A stretch of 64,000 nt of DNA from Peptococcaceae bacterium (GTDB taxonomy: Bacteria > Bacillota > Peptococcia > DRI-13 > PHAD01): assembly GCA_024655825.1 (NCBI GenBank), contig JANLFJ010000013.1, forward strand, positions 1 through 64,000, read 5' to 3'. The stretch's first letter is position 1; each line of letters opens with the position of its first letter. The position numbers and the translations under genes were made by a program. The notes under the pieces are model-generated. The model made no database searches. It saw only the letters and a program-made list of their open reading frames with translations, and was not told the origin of the DNA. Positions 9,281 to 17,569 of this stretch are shown piece by piece.

Positions 9281-10273
9281 TCAATCGCGAAAACTGTCAA
9301 GAGCCTTGTTTATTTCCGGCACCACTTCATACAAATCGCCGATTATCCCGTATTTTGCATAATTGAAAATAGGCGCATGAGGGTCCTTGTTTACAGCGAC
9401 GATCACTTTGCTGCCGCGGATCCCGGCAATATGCTGGACAGCACCCGATATGCCCAGCGCGATGTACAGCCTGGGCGACACGTTTTTGCCGGTCTGTCCG
9501 ATTTGAATGCCCTGTGAGGCGAGGCCGGAATCAACGACTGCTCTTGTGGCGCCGACCGTTCCTGCCATTTTTTTTGCCAGTTCCGCCAGCATTTTGAACC
9601 CTTCGGGGTTTTTTATTCCCCGGCCCCCCGAGACAATTATCTCCGCCTCCGTCACATCTTCCTGCCCCGGCTCCTGGGTCCGGGCGGCAATCAGCCTCCC
9701 CGGCGGCTCGTGGTCCAGCACATATTCAATCACGTCCAGTTCAGTTTTCCCTCTCGCCTCACCCCCCCCTTTTTTCAGGTTCGAAGACCGGCGGGCCATG
9801 GTGACTATATATGGCGGTTCTCCAGTAAAACTCAGCTGTGCGTGCGCTTTGCCGTAGAAAACCGGCCTGACCGCCTTCAACCTGCCGCCTTCAACAAACA
9901 CCCTGAGACAGTCTGAAATCATGGGAACCCCAAACAGAGCCGAAATCCTGGGGAAGAGGTCTTTTCCCATTATCGAAGCGCTGCCCATGATCAGGCGCGG
10001 GCTCAAATTCCGGGCAGCGGAAAAGAATGCGGGAGCGAAAACATGAACATCGTAGTTCTTGAAGAGCGTTGATTTCAGATAGTGCACGCACCGAATACCG
10101 CAGCCGGATATTTCTTTGATGCTCTCCGGTGGTTCATCCGCCATGACGATGGCCTCTATCTCCAACCCCAGCTGGCCGGCCAGGCAATTGGCAACATTGA
10201 TCAACTCAAAAGCGCTTTTCTTAAAACCCCCGTCCTTGTTCGTCTCTAAAAAAACCACAATTCTGTTATCCAT
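9281..10273 (-). CDS. etfA: Electron transfer flavoprotein alpha subunit
   Basis: EtfA of 330 residues, which with EtfB accepts electrons from acyl-CoA dehydrogenases. The C-terminal FAD domain is clear: GATRAVVDSG, QIGQTGKNVSP, GISGAVQH and AVNKDPHAPIF. The start has AAGGAGCA before it. It follows etfB after 15 bases and precedes the dehydrogenase gene, the usual arrangement. There is no N-terminal ferredoxin domain, so this is a classical Etf of the type that works with acyl-CoA dehydrogenases rather than the fused form. Confidence 0.93.
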   Translation of the reverse strand: MDNRIVVFLETNKDGGFKKSAFELINVANCLAGQLGLEIEAIVMADEPPESIKEISGCGIRCVHYLKSTLFKNYDVHVFAPAFFSAARNLSPRLIMGSASIMGKDLFPRISALFGVPMISDCLRVFVEGGRLKAVRPVFYGKAHAQLSFTGEPPYIVTMARRSSNLKKGGGEARGKTELDVIEYVLDHEPPGRLIAARTQEPGQEDVTEAEIIVSGGRGIKNPEGFKMLAELAKKMAGTVGATRAVVDSGLASQGIQIGQTGKNVSPRLYIALGISGAVQHIAGIRGSKVIVAVNKDPHAPIFNYAKYGIIGDLYEVVPEINKALDSFRD

Positions 10274-10288
10274 AACGTGCTCCTTAAA

Positions 10289-11047
10289 TCAAAGTACTTT
10301 TTCTATTTCCCGCAAAATTCTCACTAATTCCGCCGCGGCATTTCCCGGCTCACCTTCGACAAACCGGCAATCGCTCTTCTCCTCAACCGGATGAATCCTT
10401 TCGATTTCGAGACCGTATAAAACCGATCCCGGAACAGCCAGTTCCTCAATCCTAACCCTTTTCACTTCTTTTTTCCTGGCTGAGATAACGCCTTTCAAGG
10501 AGGGATAACGCGGTTCATTAATCCCTCTGGTTACCCCGACCACACAGGGTATCCCCGCCCGGATAACTTCAATATTGCCGTTTTCAGCCAGTCTTTCAGC
10601 AATCACTTCGTTCTCTTTCACCTGCAGCCTGATGGTATCTATCGCCTGGGGCCATCCCAGCAGGCCGGCCAGCATCCCCCCCACCTGGTGTGCTGAATTG
10701 TCCACGGATTGTTTTCCCATTAACACAAGATCTACTTTTTCCATTAAAACAATGTTTTTTATTATGCTCGCGATCCCGAACCCGTTGATATACCTGCCGT
10801 CTTCATTCACGACATGTACCGCGCGCTCAGCCCCCAGGGCCAGCGCAGAATAAAGGACTTCTTCCAGCCTGCCGTTCCCAATCGTGAGGGCAACAACTTC
10901 GACCCCGCCTTGCTTTTCTTTGATCCTAAGCGCTTCTTCCAGGGCATACTCATCAAAAGCATTCATCACGTATTTAAACGCATTGCCGTACCCGCTCACG
11001 TCTGCCGTCGTTTCAAGTACCCCTTTTATGCATACACCAATCCTCAT
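10289..11047 (-). CDS. etfB: Electron transfer flavoprotein beta subunit
   Basis: EtfB of 252 residues, the small subunit of the flavoprotein pair. The N-terminal CIKGVLETTADV and the central ALEEALRIKEK and GKQSVDNSAHQVGGMLAGLLGWP segments are typical; the last is the adenine-nucleotide binding and recognition region. It sits 16 bases after the methylaspartate ammonia-lyase gene and 15 before etfA. Whether the pair is of the bifurcating kind was not judged; the second nucleotide site motif cannot be settled by eye. Confidence 0.92.
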   Translation of the reverse strand: MRIGVCIKGVLETTADVSGYGNAFKYVMNAFDEYALEEALRIKEKQGGVEVVALTIGNGRLEEVLYSALALGAERAVHVVNEDGRYINGFGIASIIKNIVLMEKVDLVLMGKQSVDNSAHQVGGMLAGLLGWPQAIDTIRLQVKENEVIAERLAENGNIEVIRAGIPCVVGVTRGINEPRYPSLKGVISARKKEVKRVRIEELAVPGSVLYGLEIERIHPVEEKSDCRFVEGEPGNAAAELVRILREIEKVL

Positions 11048-11063
11048 GATCCAAAACCCCAGT

Positions 11064-12323
11064 TCATATCAATATTTTTACTCTATTTCGCGCGTTCACC
11101 AGGGCCAAAACCCGGTTCATCTCGTTGTGGACGATCATATACCCCTCATCAAATCCCATGCCCGGTTTGGCCATGCACAGGTCGGCCCCGCAGGCCAGGG
11201 CTATATTGGTACAAACCGCTGCTGACCTGTCAGTGCCGTTGCAGGTTCCCCCGCAGTATGCCCCAATCCCTTTTTTCTTGCAGTAAAGTATGGCCTTGGC
11301 CAGATTATTTACTCCGCCCAAATCGGGAGGTTTGATATGAATCATATCCGCAGCTTCCTCATCGACAAACTGTTTAATATCCTCCCAGGTGTTACACCAC
11401 TCGTCGGCCACAATTTCCACAGCGATCCTTTTGGCCTTTAACATGCGGCGCAGTTCTTTATAAACCTGCAGTTGAGCGGCCCTGTTTTCCATATCCAGCG
11501 GCCCTTCGATGCGCAACCTAAAAGGCATCGCCTCCAGGGCCAGTTCCCCGAAATAATTGGCTATCCTCTCCACATTGCTATCAAAGGCCAGGCCGACTGT
11601 GCCGTAGGTGTCAATATGGATAACCGGGCTGTAGGTCTCATTCTCTCTCAGGAGTATAATCCTGTCCCGCACCCAGCCAACGTATTCCTTCAATATTTCT
11701 CCCCTGGAGCCGAGTTTTTCCGCCACATTGTTGACCAGCCCATGGGGGAGGGCATCCACGCCCTTGAGAATCATTTTATCCGTGTTGGCAAAGCGTTCAT
11801 CCCCCGACTGCCCAAGAATAGGCACCCTCTTCATCTCTTGGGCGATCCTGTATTCATCCCTAATCACTTCGGCCATCGTAATCCTCCTGGCCTTCGCCAC
11901 GGCATCGAGGAGGGCCTGGGTAATCCCGTACCGCAGGGCCGGGTGCAGCCTTCTTCCCCTTAAAGCCAGCGTATCAATTTCACCAGCCAATTCGCGAAAG
12001 CTGCCAAGCTCTCTCCCCCGCAACAGTGGTGCAATAACCCTTTCAATAACCGGCAGGGAATTCTCCGCCAGGAATAGAGGTTCTCTTCCTCCAGCGCCTG
12101 AATACTGGACAGCAACGCAATCTCCCAAGGCCACCTGTCCATCTTCCAGTACGAGCATGACGGAGACGGCCTCACCCGGTTGCCTTATTTTTCTGAATCC
12201 CGCGGTAACCGGACTACCCGCATAATTAAAACCATCCCGGACCGCCCCCCTTCTTATTGCCTGCAGATCATCGTAAAAATATCCAGTTCGGCCAACGGAG
12301 CAGACAACATCTGCTATCTTCAT
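11064..12323 (-). CDS. mal: Methylaspartate ammonia-lyase homolog with H329 in place of Gln
   Basis: An enolase-superfamily lyase of 419 residues that aligns without gaps to the numbering of the characterised clostridial enzyme. Catalytic His194, metal ligands Asp238, Glu273 and Asp307, catalytic base Lys331 and Thr360-Cys361 are all present, as are Gln73 and Gln172. Position 329, a Gln that contacts the substrate in known enzymes (recalled, not checked), is His (MIHIKPPDLGG). The family adds or removes ammonia at mesaconate / 3-methylaspartate. No glutamate mutase (glmES) lies nearby, so the glutamate fermentation route is not encoded here. A role making or trimming an amino acid building block of the cluster product is inferred. 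Confidence 0.9.
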   Translation of the reverse strand: MKIADVVCSVGRTGYFYDDLQAIRRGAVRDGFNYAGSPVTAGFRKIRQPGEAVSVMLVLEDGQVALGDCVAVQYSGAGGREPLFLAENSLPVIERVIAPLLRGRELGSFRELAGEIDTLALRGRRLHPALRYGITQALLDAVAKARRITMAEVIRDEYRIAQEMKRVPILGQSGDERFANTDKMILKGVDALPHGLVNNVAEKLGSRGEILKEYVGWVRDRIILLRENETYSPVIHIDTYGTVGLAFDSNVERIANYFGELALEAMPFRLRIEGPLDMENRAAQLQVYKELRRMLKAKRIAVEIVADEWCNTWEDIKQFVDEEAADMIHIKPPDLGGVNNLAKAILYCKKKGIGAYCGGTCNGTDRSAAVCTNIALACGADLCMAKPGMGFDEGYMIVHNEMNRVLALVNARNRVKILI

Positions 12324-12346
12324 GTTGCTTCCCCCCTAACCTCAAG

Positions 12347-13330
12347 TCACTCCTGCAGCATTTCCAGCAAGGCCGCGTTCCAGCTGGTTCCCCACCCCAG
12401 CCCGTAAGCGATCATCAGCTCGCCTTTCTTAACCACTTTTTGCCCGGTTATATCCGTTAAATTCCTGATTGTGTCCACGTCGCCGGTGTGAGCGCCCTTG
12501 GGAATATTGTCCAAAAACACTTTCCGGATATCGATCCCCAGCAAGGAGGCATAAATCTCATACCCGCCGTAAGTCGTGTTTTGGGGACATATTACTTTGA
12601 TCGCCTCAAAATCAAGGTTGTTCCTTCTCAACAGCTCCTTCATCGTTTCGGCACCATCGGCAATATAATTTACCAGTTCACGGTAATTGCCTCTCTTGGT
12701 AAAGCTCTCGATGGTAAAACTGTAGCTGCCGGTAGTCCTTGACAAATAATCCCGTATCAGCAGTTTTCTGGGATTGCTCTCAATATAAAGCACGCCAGCC
12801 GCATCGCTGATCAGCGTTACCTGGACATTACGCTTTTCAAGTTCTTTGATTAAACTGGAAGACAGTATGAGCGCCGAGCGGTACCTTCCTGTCCTGATGA
12901 GGGATTCGGCCACATGGATGGAAGTAAGGGAAGCCCCGCAGGTCTGGTCCACATTAAAGGTAACGACATCTCTTTTCAAGTCGAATTTCTTATGAATGTA
13001 GTAAGGAACATTCACTTTACAAGCATGAATGGGCACGCCTTTGGTATAAATCAAAATATCAATGTCTTCCGGCCTGACACCCGAATCTTCGAAAAACCCG
13101 GCGACCAGGTTTTCAAATATTTCAACCTCTTCTTTTTCCTCTTCCACGTACACCCCCGTGATCTTTTTCTGCTTGTAAAACGATTCGCAGAAACTTTCCA
13201 TGTCGCTGTAACCTTCAGGAAGGGAAAAGTTTTTCAGGCTGTTGAAAAATTCATTTACACCAAGGTATTTCCCCGGCAGGTAATAATCGCTGTATGAAAT
13301 TCCAATCCTGTTATTCTCCAAACCCTTCAT
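12347..13330 (-). CDS. 3-oxoacyl-ACP synthase III-like protein, atypical active site
   Basis: A 327-residue thiolase-fold protein of the FabH group. The nucleophilic Cys131 is in DQTCGASL. The place of the usual PHQAN motif reads CPQNTTYGG, so the active-site His appears to be Gln, and the usual Asn (GNTS) is replaced by a GAHTGD segment that offers a His. The overall length and the C-terminal GLGWGTSWNAALL agree with the family. It starts 6 bases after the U32 gene stop, with AAAGGGATG before it. Variants of this kind can act as acyl transferases forming C-C, C-O or C-N bonds instead of chain-extending condensing enzymes. With a dedicated ACP nearby and no malonyl transferase or ketoreductase, a single condensation or acyl transfer is more likely than chain building. 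Confidence 0.82.
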   Translation of the reverse strand: MKGLENNRIGISYSDYYLPGKYLGVNEFFNSLKNFSLPEGYSDMESFCESFYKQKKITGVYVEEEKEEVEIFENLVAGFFEDSGVRPEDIDILIYTKGVPIHACKVNVPYYIHKKFDLKRDVVTFNVDQTCGASLTSIHVAESLIRTGRYRSALILSSSLIKELEKRNVQVTLISDAAGVLYIESNPRKLLIRDYLSRTTGSYSFTIESFTKRGNYRELVNYIADGAETMKELLRRNNLDFEAIKVICPQNTTYGGYEIYASLLGIDIRKVFLDNIPKGAHTGDVDTIRNLTDITGQKVVKKGELMIAYGLGWGTSWNAALLEMLQE

Positions 13331-13336
13331 CCCGTT

Positions 13337-14629
13337 TCATCCCTTTCCGTAACTGTAAAAGAGCCTGCTCGAATTAACGTCGTCCAGAGCTTTTTCAGCC
13401 CTGCCTATTATTCTTTTTCTTTCTTCAGGGTCTATCGACAGCGCTTTTTTCGCCCAGACCCTGCAGTAGGAGCAGGTTTCACCGGATAAATAATCATCTG
13501 GCGTTTTGGAGTCATAGTCGCTTTCGTCGCACATTTTACTGTCGCACTGGTAATGGTCTATGAAAAATTTCAAGAAGTTATCCAGCTTTGTGTTATCAAG
13601 ATAAGGGAGGGTATAAAAAATCGACTCGCGGTAATTGCGGAACAATTCTTCGTTATAGCCTTCTTCCTCAATCTGTTTCCAAAGGTGCTCGTCATGAAGC
13701 TTCCCGTAAAAATTGCCTTTCCCCACAAAATTTACGATATCCAGCAGGTTTCCGCGGTAGGACCTGTGGTGATAGGCTTCGGCCACCCTTAATAACCATT
13801 CGGTTGTCCTGCCTCTTTCGGTTAATTTGAGCGTCAGCCTGTCATACCCCACCTCCTGGCTCAGTTCCTCATAATAATGAATATCCTCTGGCCTGATCCA
13901 CTCTGAAGACACTATCCTGGAGGGGTCTTTAATCTTTAAAAGATTGCAGTTTAAGATCTGGTAATCGACATGAAACAGCCTTGTTTTGGCGTCATCCTTG
14001 GAACCGTGGGCATGAGTCACTGCATGGTTGGCGTGAAAGGGGCATTCGTGCAGGCAGCTGTTGTTGGCAATAAGCCTTATCGTAATATTATGGAGCTTTG
14101 CGTATTTCATCATTTGTTTCAGTTTTTTAAAGTCACGGTTGACGGTGTGAAACATCGTAACCTCGTCTGCCCCTAGCATTTTCCAGTATTGCAGCTGCGT
14201 AAGCGTTTGTACCTTATTGTAAATAGACACCGAAACATAAAGGTGAGGAAACTGGTTTTTTATTATTTCGCATAAATACGGGGAGGCGATTGTTACCCCA
14301 TCGGCCTTTATTGACGAAATCCTTTTCAACAGCTCAACGACTTCCTGGTGAAAAGACTTCTGGAACTCCATCCCGCCCAGGCACAGGGCGTTAAGCAAGT
14401 AATTGAACTTGATGTTGTGGCGGTGACAGTATTCTATATAATCAGCCAGCTCCTTCCATGACAGGATGGGCAGCCTGATCGAAGGCCTGCCTCCGCCAAC
14501 CACATCGTGGTTCATTTTTCCGTATACCCATTCAAAATCGCCATAAGTCGAAATAACATCAATGACTTGTTTATCGAAATTTGCGGCGAGGTCAAAGGTC
14601 ACTTTGCACTCTTTCCTGATTTCTTCCAT
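13337..14629 (-). CDS. U32-family protein, possible Fe-S oxygen-independent hydroxylase
   Basis: A 430-residue protein resembling the U32 'peptidase' family, whose characterised members UbiU, UbiV and RlhA are iron-sulfur proteins of O2-independent hydroxylation. A TIM-barrel-like N-terminal half is followed by a cysteine motif CLHECPF (C192, C196) with a downstream C228, then a C-terminal domain with more cysteines, including TCSYC (386-389). The ATG at 14629 is preferred over the upstream TTG at 14725 because AAGGGGAG precedes it. It lies 119 bases after the ACP gene. Prephenate is reported as oxygen donor for UbiUV/RlhA, and this operon has its own prephenate supply. Peptidase function is not supported by anything visible. 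Confidence 0.72.
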   Translation of the reverse strand: MEEIRKECKVTFDLAANFDKQVIDVISTYGDFEWVYGKMNHDVVGGGRPSIRLPILSWKELADYIEYCHRHNIKFNYLLNALCLGGMEFQKSFHQEVVELLKRISSIKADGVTIASPYLCEIIKNQFPHLYVSVSIYNKVQTLTQLQYWKMLGADEVTMFHTVNRDFKKLKQMMKYAKLHNITIRLIANNSCLHECPFHANHAVTHAHGSKDDAKTRLFHVDYQILNCNLLKIKDPSRIVSSEWIRPEDIHYYEELSQEVGYDRLTLKLTERGRTTEWLLRVAEAYHHRSYRGNLLDIVNFVGKGNFYGKLHDEHLWKQIEEEGYNEELFRNYRESIFYTLPYLDNTKLDNFLKFFIDHYQCDSKMCDESDYDSKTPDDYLSGETCSYCRVWAKKALSIDPEERKRIIGRAEKALDDVNSSRLFYSYGKG

Positions 14630-14748
14630 TTTTCTCCCCTTCGATCTCTTTATAATTTTTTTTATAATTTGTTTCATCTTGCTAATTTTATGACAACTGC
14701 CTTCCCCGCTGTACTTAACCTTCAAGCCAGGCCGGGCTTTTGCTTTGG

Positions 14749-15015
14749 TTAACTGATTTTGTTCATTAACCCAAGTTTGCTGTCAATCAGGTTGGCCAGC
14801 GCGTTTATTGTATTGAAATTTTCAGGGATCAATTCGGCGTCGTCAATTGAGATACCGTACATCCTCTCAATCTCCATGATCAAAACCAGAACTCCCGATG
14901 AGTCAATGATCTGTTGATCGAGCAGCTTGGAATCGTAAGCCAGTTCGTAAGCTGCGCTTCCAGCTAAAAATCTGTCTTTAATAAGCGTTTTCAGTTCTTT
15001 TTTAATATTTTTCAT
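14749..15015 (-). CDS. Acyl carrier protein
   Basis: A small 88-residue carrier protein. The phosphopantetheine site is DSSG with Ser39 as the attachment residue, followed by the helix VLVLIMEIERMYGISI typical of carrier proteins. The ATG at 15015 is favoured by AAGGAGCA; the upstream Met at 15039 lacks this. It sits between the GNAT and U32 genes in the operon, next to an acyl-AMP ligase that could load it. It is distinct from a fatty-acid AcpP by its neighbours and its lack of fab genes, so a pathway-specific carrier is inferred. No phosphopantetheinyl transferase is in the window. Confidence 0.88.
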   Translation of the reverse strand: MKNIKKELKTLIKDRFLAGSAAYELAYDSKLLDQQIIDSSGVLVLIMEIERMYGISIDDAELIPENFNTINALANLIDSKLGLMNKIS

Positions 15016-15044
15016 TAATCGATTGCTCCTTTCTTTCACATCCG

Positions 15045-15983
15045 TTAAATCAGGTTCGTTATAAACGTACCCTCGCGCGGGGCATCTATCTCTTCGCCCG
15101 CCGCCAGATCGCCGGGCTGTTCTTGACCGAGTAGAAACAGGGCATACTTTTTTTCCAGCACCTTTTTACTTCGTTCCCAGCCGGATAAAAAACGGTCGTA
15201 TTCGCTTCCTTTCGGCACTTTTAAGATCATGTAGGCAAAACCCTGTGTTTGTAAAAAAGCCATCATTTCGCGCAAACAAGCTGCCGATTCTTTTTTTTCC
15301 CCTTGTCTTTCCATATATATTTCCCCTATTTCAACTCCCTTCACCCCGTTGATAATGACTGTCGTAAAAGCAAAATACCCCGCTCTTAATCCCTTTTTCT
15401 CGGCAACAACGAAGCCGTGCTTGACCGGATGTTTAAAATACCTCCACTTTAAATAATCATTCTCTTTTTTGAAATCCAGGCCGTCTATGTCCGGTTCGTT
15501 CAGGAATTGAAAATGCAGCTTTTTCACCGCTGCGTCCCGGCAGCCGAGCGAGATGCCCCACCGGTGCAATTCGCGGTATTCATTGATCTGAAACATAAAC
15601 CGCCAAGTGATAAATGAATTGCGGTCTATGGGGAAAAAGACAAACCTTGGGCAGTCCTTTAACTCTTGCCGGCACAGTGTTTCCACAAACTCTTTCGCGT
15701 AGCCCTGCATACGGTAAGCGGGGTCAAAAATGACGTCCGAAAAAGCAGCCATCCTGCCGTGCCGGTCTTTCCCCAGGATGACGCCGCAGAAACCTATCGG
15801 CCGGCCGTCCTCATTAAGACAGCAGTACGCCCTGGCATAAGGATTATCAAAATACTTGTACCTGTAAAAACCCACTTCATGCGTTCTCAGGACATGGTTG
15901 TTGTTTTTCCAGTATACCTCCCACATCCCGCTCCACTGCTGAAGGTCCTTGCTCGACAGGGGTTCAATGCCTATTTTTTTCAT
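15045..15983 (-). CDS. GNAT-type acyltransferase
   Basis: A 312-residue protein with a GNAT acyltransferase domain in its first half: the strand IGFCGVILG, then the acyl-CoA pyrophosphate-binding segment YRMQGYAKEF. The second half looks like a further degenerate GNAT-like fold of the kind seen in two-domain family members. It lies between the acyl-AMP ligase (10 bases upstream) and the ACP gene. It could transfer an acyl group from CoA or from the adjacent carrier protein to an amine of the product. The substrate is unknown. Confidence 0.72.
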   Translation of the reverse strand: MKKIGIEPLSSKDLQQWSGMWEVYWKNNNHVLRTHEVGFYRYKYFDNPYARAYCCLNEDGRPIGFCGVILGKDRHGRMAAFSDVIFDPAYRMQGYAKEFVETLCRQELKDCPRFVFFPIDRNSFITWRFMFQINEYRELHRWGISLGCRDAAVKKLHFQFLNEPDIDGLDFKKENDYLKWRYFKHPVKHGFVVAEKKGLRAGYFAFTTVIINGVKGVEIGEIYMERQGEKKESAACLREMMAFLQTQGFAYMILKVPKGSEYDRFLSGWERSKKVLEKKYALFLLGQEQPGDLAAGEEIDAPREGTFITNLI

Positions 15984-15993
15984 TGAATACCAC

Positions 15994-17553
15994 TCACTTC
16001 AGGAGTTCTGCCAGGAGATCCCTTTTTAATTTGCCCGTGTTGGTCCGAGGAAGGGCTTCGACGAATACCACCCTGGCCGGCACTTTATGGCGCGGCAGGA
16101 CTCTTTTGCAGAATTCGTATATTTCATTCTCCGTCAGCCTCTCTTTCGGAACAACAAAAGCGTATATGGTTTTTCCCATGTAGTCGCTGAAGGTTTCCCT
16201 AATCCCGCTTTCTTCCTTGATGCCTATCACGCCGGCTTCGGCGACCAGTTCATGGGTCAGAAGCGCTTTCTCAATCTCGATGGGGAAGACCCTTTCCCCG
16301 CCTATTTTGATCATTTCGTCCATTCGGCCGGAAATATACAGGTACCCGTCTTCATCAAGTTTCCCAAAATCGCCGGTGTATAGATACGAATCCTTTATTT
16401 TCGAGGCCGTCGCTTCAGGATCGTTCCAATAGCACTTCATAATATTCGGCCCGGCGACGATAACCTCCCCGTACTCATTGGGCGGCAGTATGTTCCCTTC
16501 GGAGTCGACAATCTTTAAGTCCATTCCTTTTATGGGCCTGCCTACGGAACCCGGTTTCTTATCCAGCTCGTCCGGCTTCAGAATGGAAATCCTGGCAGTC
16601 GCTTCGGTTTGGCCGTACATCACGTAAACATCCAAGCCCATAGACCTCATCTCCGAAACAACCCAGTCGGCCACAGGCTCGCCGGCAAAAGTGACATATC
16701 TTAAAGCGGGCCATTCCAGTTCTTTAAACGGCGACCTTTTCAACAGCAGAATAAAATTCGAGGCAACACCGGCAATGCTTGTGCATTTCTTCTCTTTTAA
16801 ATCATTGAGAATATAGACGGGCAGCTGTGAATTGTTGTTGATGGTCAGCCTCGCGCCCCTGGCCACGTGGCTTAAAATGAGAGAGTTCCCATATGAGTAG
16901 TAAAAGGGGATTATCACCAGCATGTTGTCGTTTTCGTTAATGTCTATCCGGTCAATGATTTGCTCCATGTTCGCCAGGAGGTTCCTGTGCGTCAGGCAGA
17001 CCCCGTTGGGTAAACCTTTCGTCCCCGACGTGTAGATGATCTGGGCGATGTCGTTTTCATCCTGCCTGTAAAAGTCAGCAGGGTTATAATGCATATCGCT
17101 GTCGTCAAGAATAACCTTTTTAAAACTTTTTATTTCCATGCTTGTACCATTTTTGTATCGCTCAAATTCGTCATCGAAATTGTAACAGGTGATAGAGTCT
17201 AGCAATTTTTTGTCCAGGTTCAAGACAGTTTGCAGGTAATTGTTGTTGGTAAACAAGACCCTGATCCCGGCATTGGAAATAATCCTTTCCAGGTCGTATT
17301 CCTTATTGAGAGGATTGATGGCCACCACAATATTGCCGCTTTTGATTATGCCAAAATGGCAAACCAGGTAATCAAGGGAATTTTTGGATAGTATCCCCAC
17401 CGCAGTCCCCCGGCCGTACTTTTTTAGTTCCAGGGCCAGCCTGTCCGAGTAGTAGTCCAGTTCCCGGTACGTCATGTTTTCATCGCCGGCGCTGGCATAA
17501 ACCCGGTCACCGTACTTTTGGGCGCAGCTTTTAAGCAGTTCCTGGACGAGCAT
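15994..17553 (-). CDS. Acyl-AMP ligase / acyl-CoA or acyl-ACP synthetase
   Basis: An adenylate-forming enzyme of 519 residues. The ATP loop reads IIYTSGTKGLPNG, the mid motif MYGQTEA, the ATP-contact YLYTGDFG, the hinge SGRMDEMIKIGG, and the catalytic C-terminal Lys lies in NTGKLKRD. The ATG at 17553 is chosen for the GAGGAGGTG just before it; a longer frame starting at 17613 overlaps the previous gene. It most likely activates a carboxylic acid and loads the ACP encoded two genes on, or makes a CoA ester for the acyl-CoA dehydrogenases. The acid cannot be named from sequence. Confidence 0.88.
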   Translation of the reverse strand: MLVQELLKSCAQKYGDRVYASAGDENMTYRELDYYSDRLALELKKYGRGTAVGILSKNSLDYLVCHFGIIKSGNIVVAINPLNKEYDLERIISNAGIRVLFTNNNYLQTVLNLDKKLLDSITCYNFDDEFERYKNGTSMEIKSFKKVILDDSDMHYNPADFYRQDENDIAQIIYTSGTKGLPNGVCLTHRNLLANMEQIIDRIDINENDNMLVIIPFYYSYGNSLILSHVARGARLTINNNSQLPVYILNDLKEKKCTSIAGVASNFILLLKRSPFKELEWPALRYVTFAGEPVADWVVSEMRSMGLDVYVMYGQTEATARISILKPDELDKKPGSVGRPIKGMDLKIVDSEGNILPPNEYGEVIVAGPNIMKCYWNDPEATASKIKDSYLYTGDFGKLDEDGYLYISGRMDEMIKIGGERVFPIEIEKALLTHELVAEAGVIGIKEESGIRETFSDYMGKTIYAFVVPKERLTENEIYEFCKRVLPRHKVPARVVFVEALPRTNTGKLKRDLLAELLK

Positions 17554-17569
17554 ATCGAACACCTCCTCA

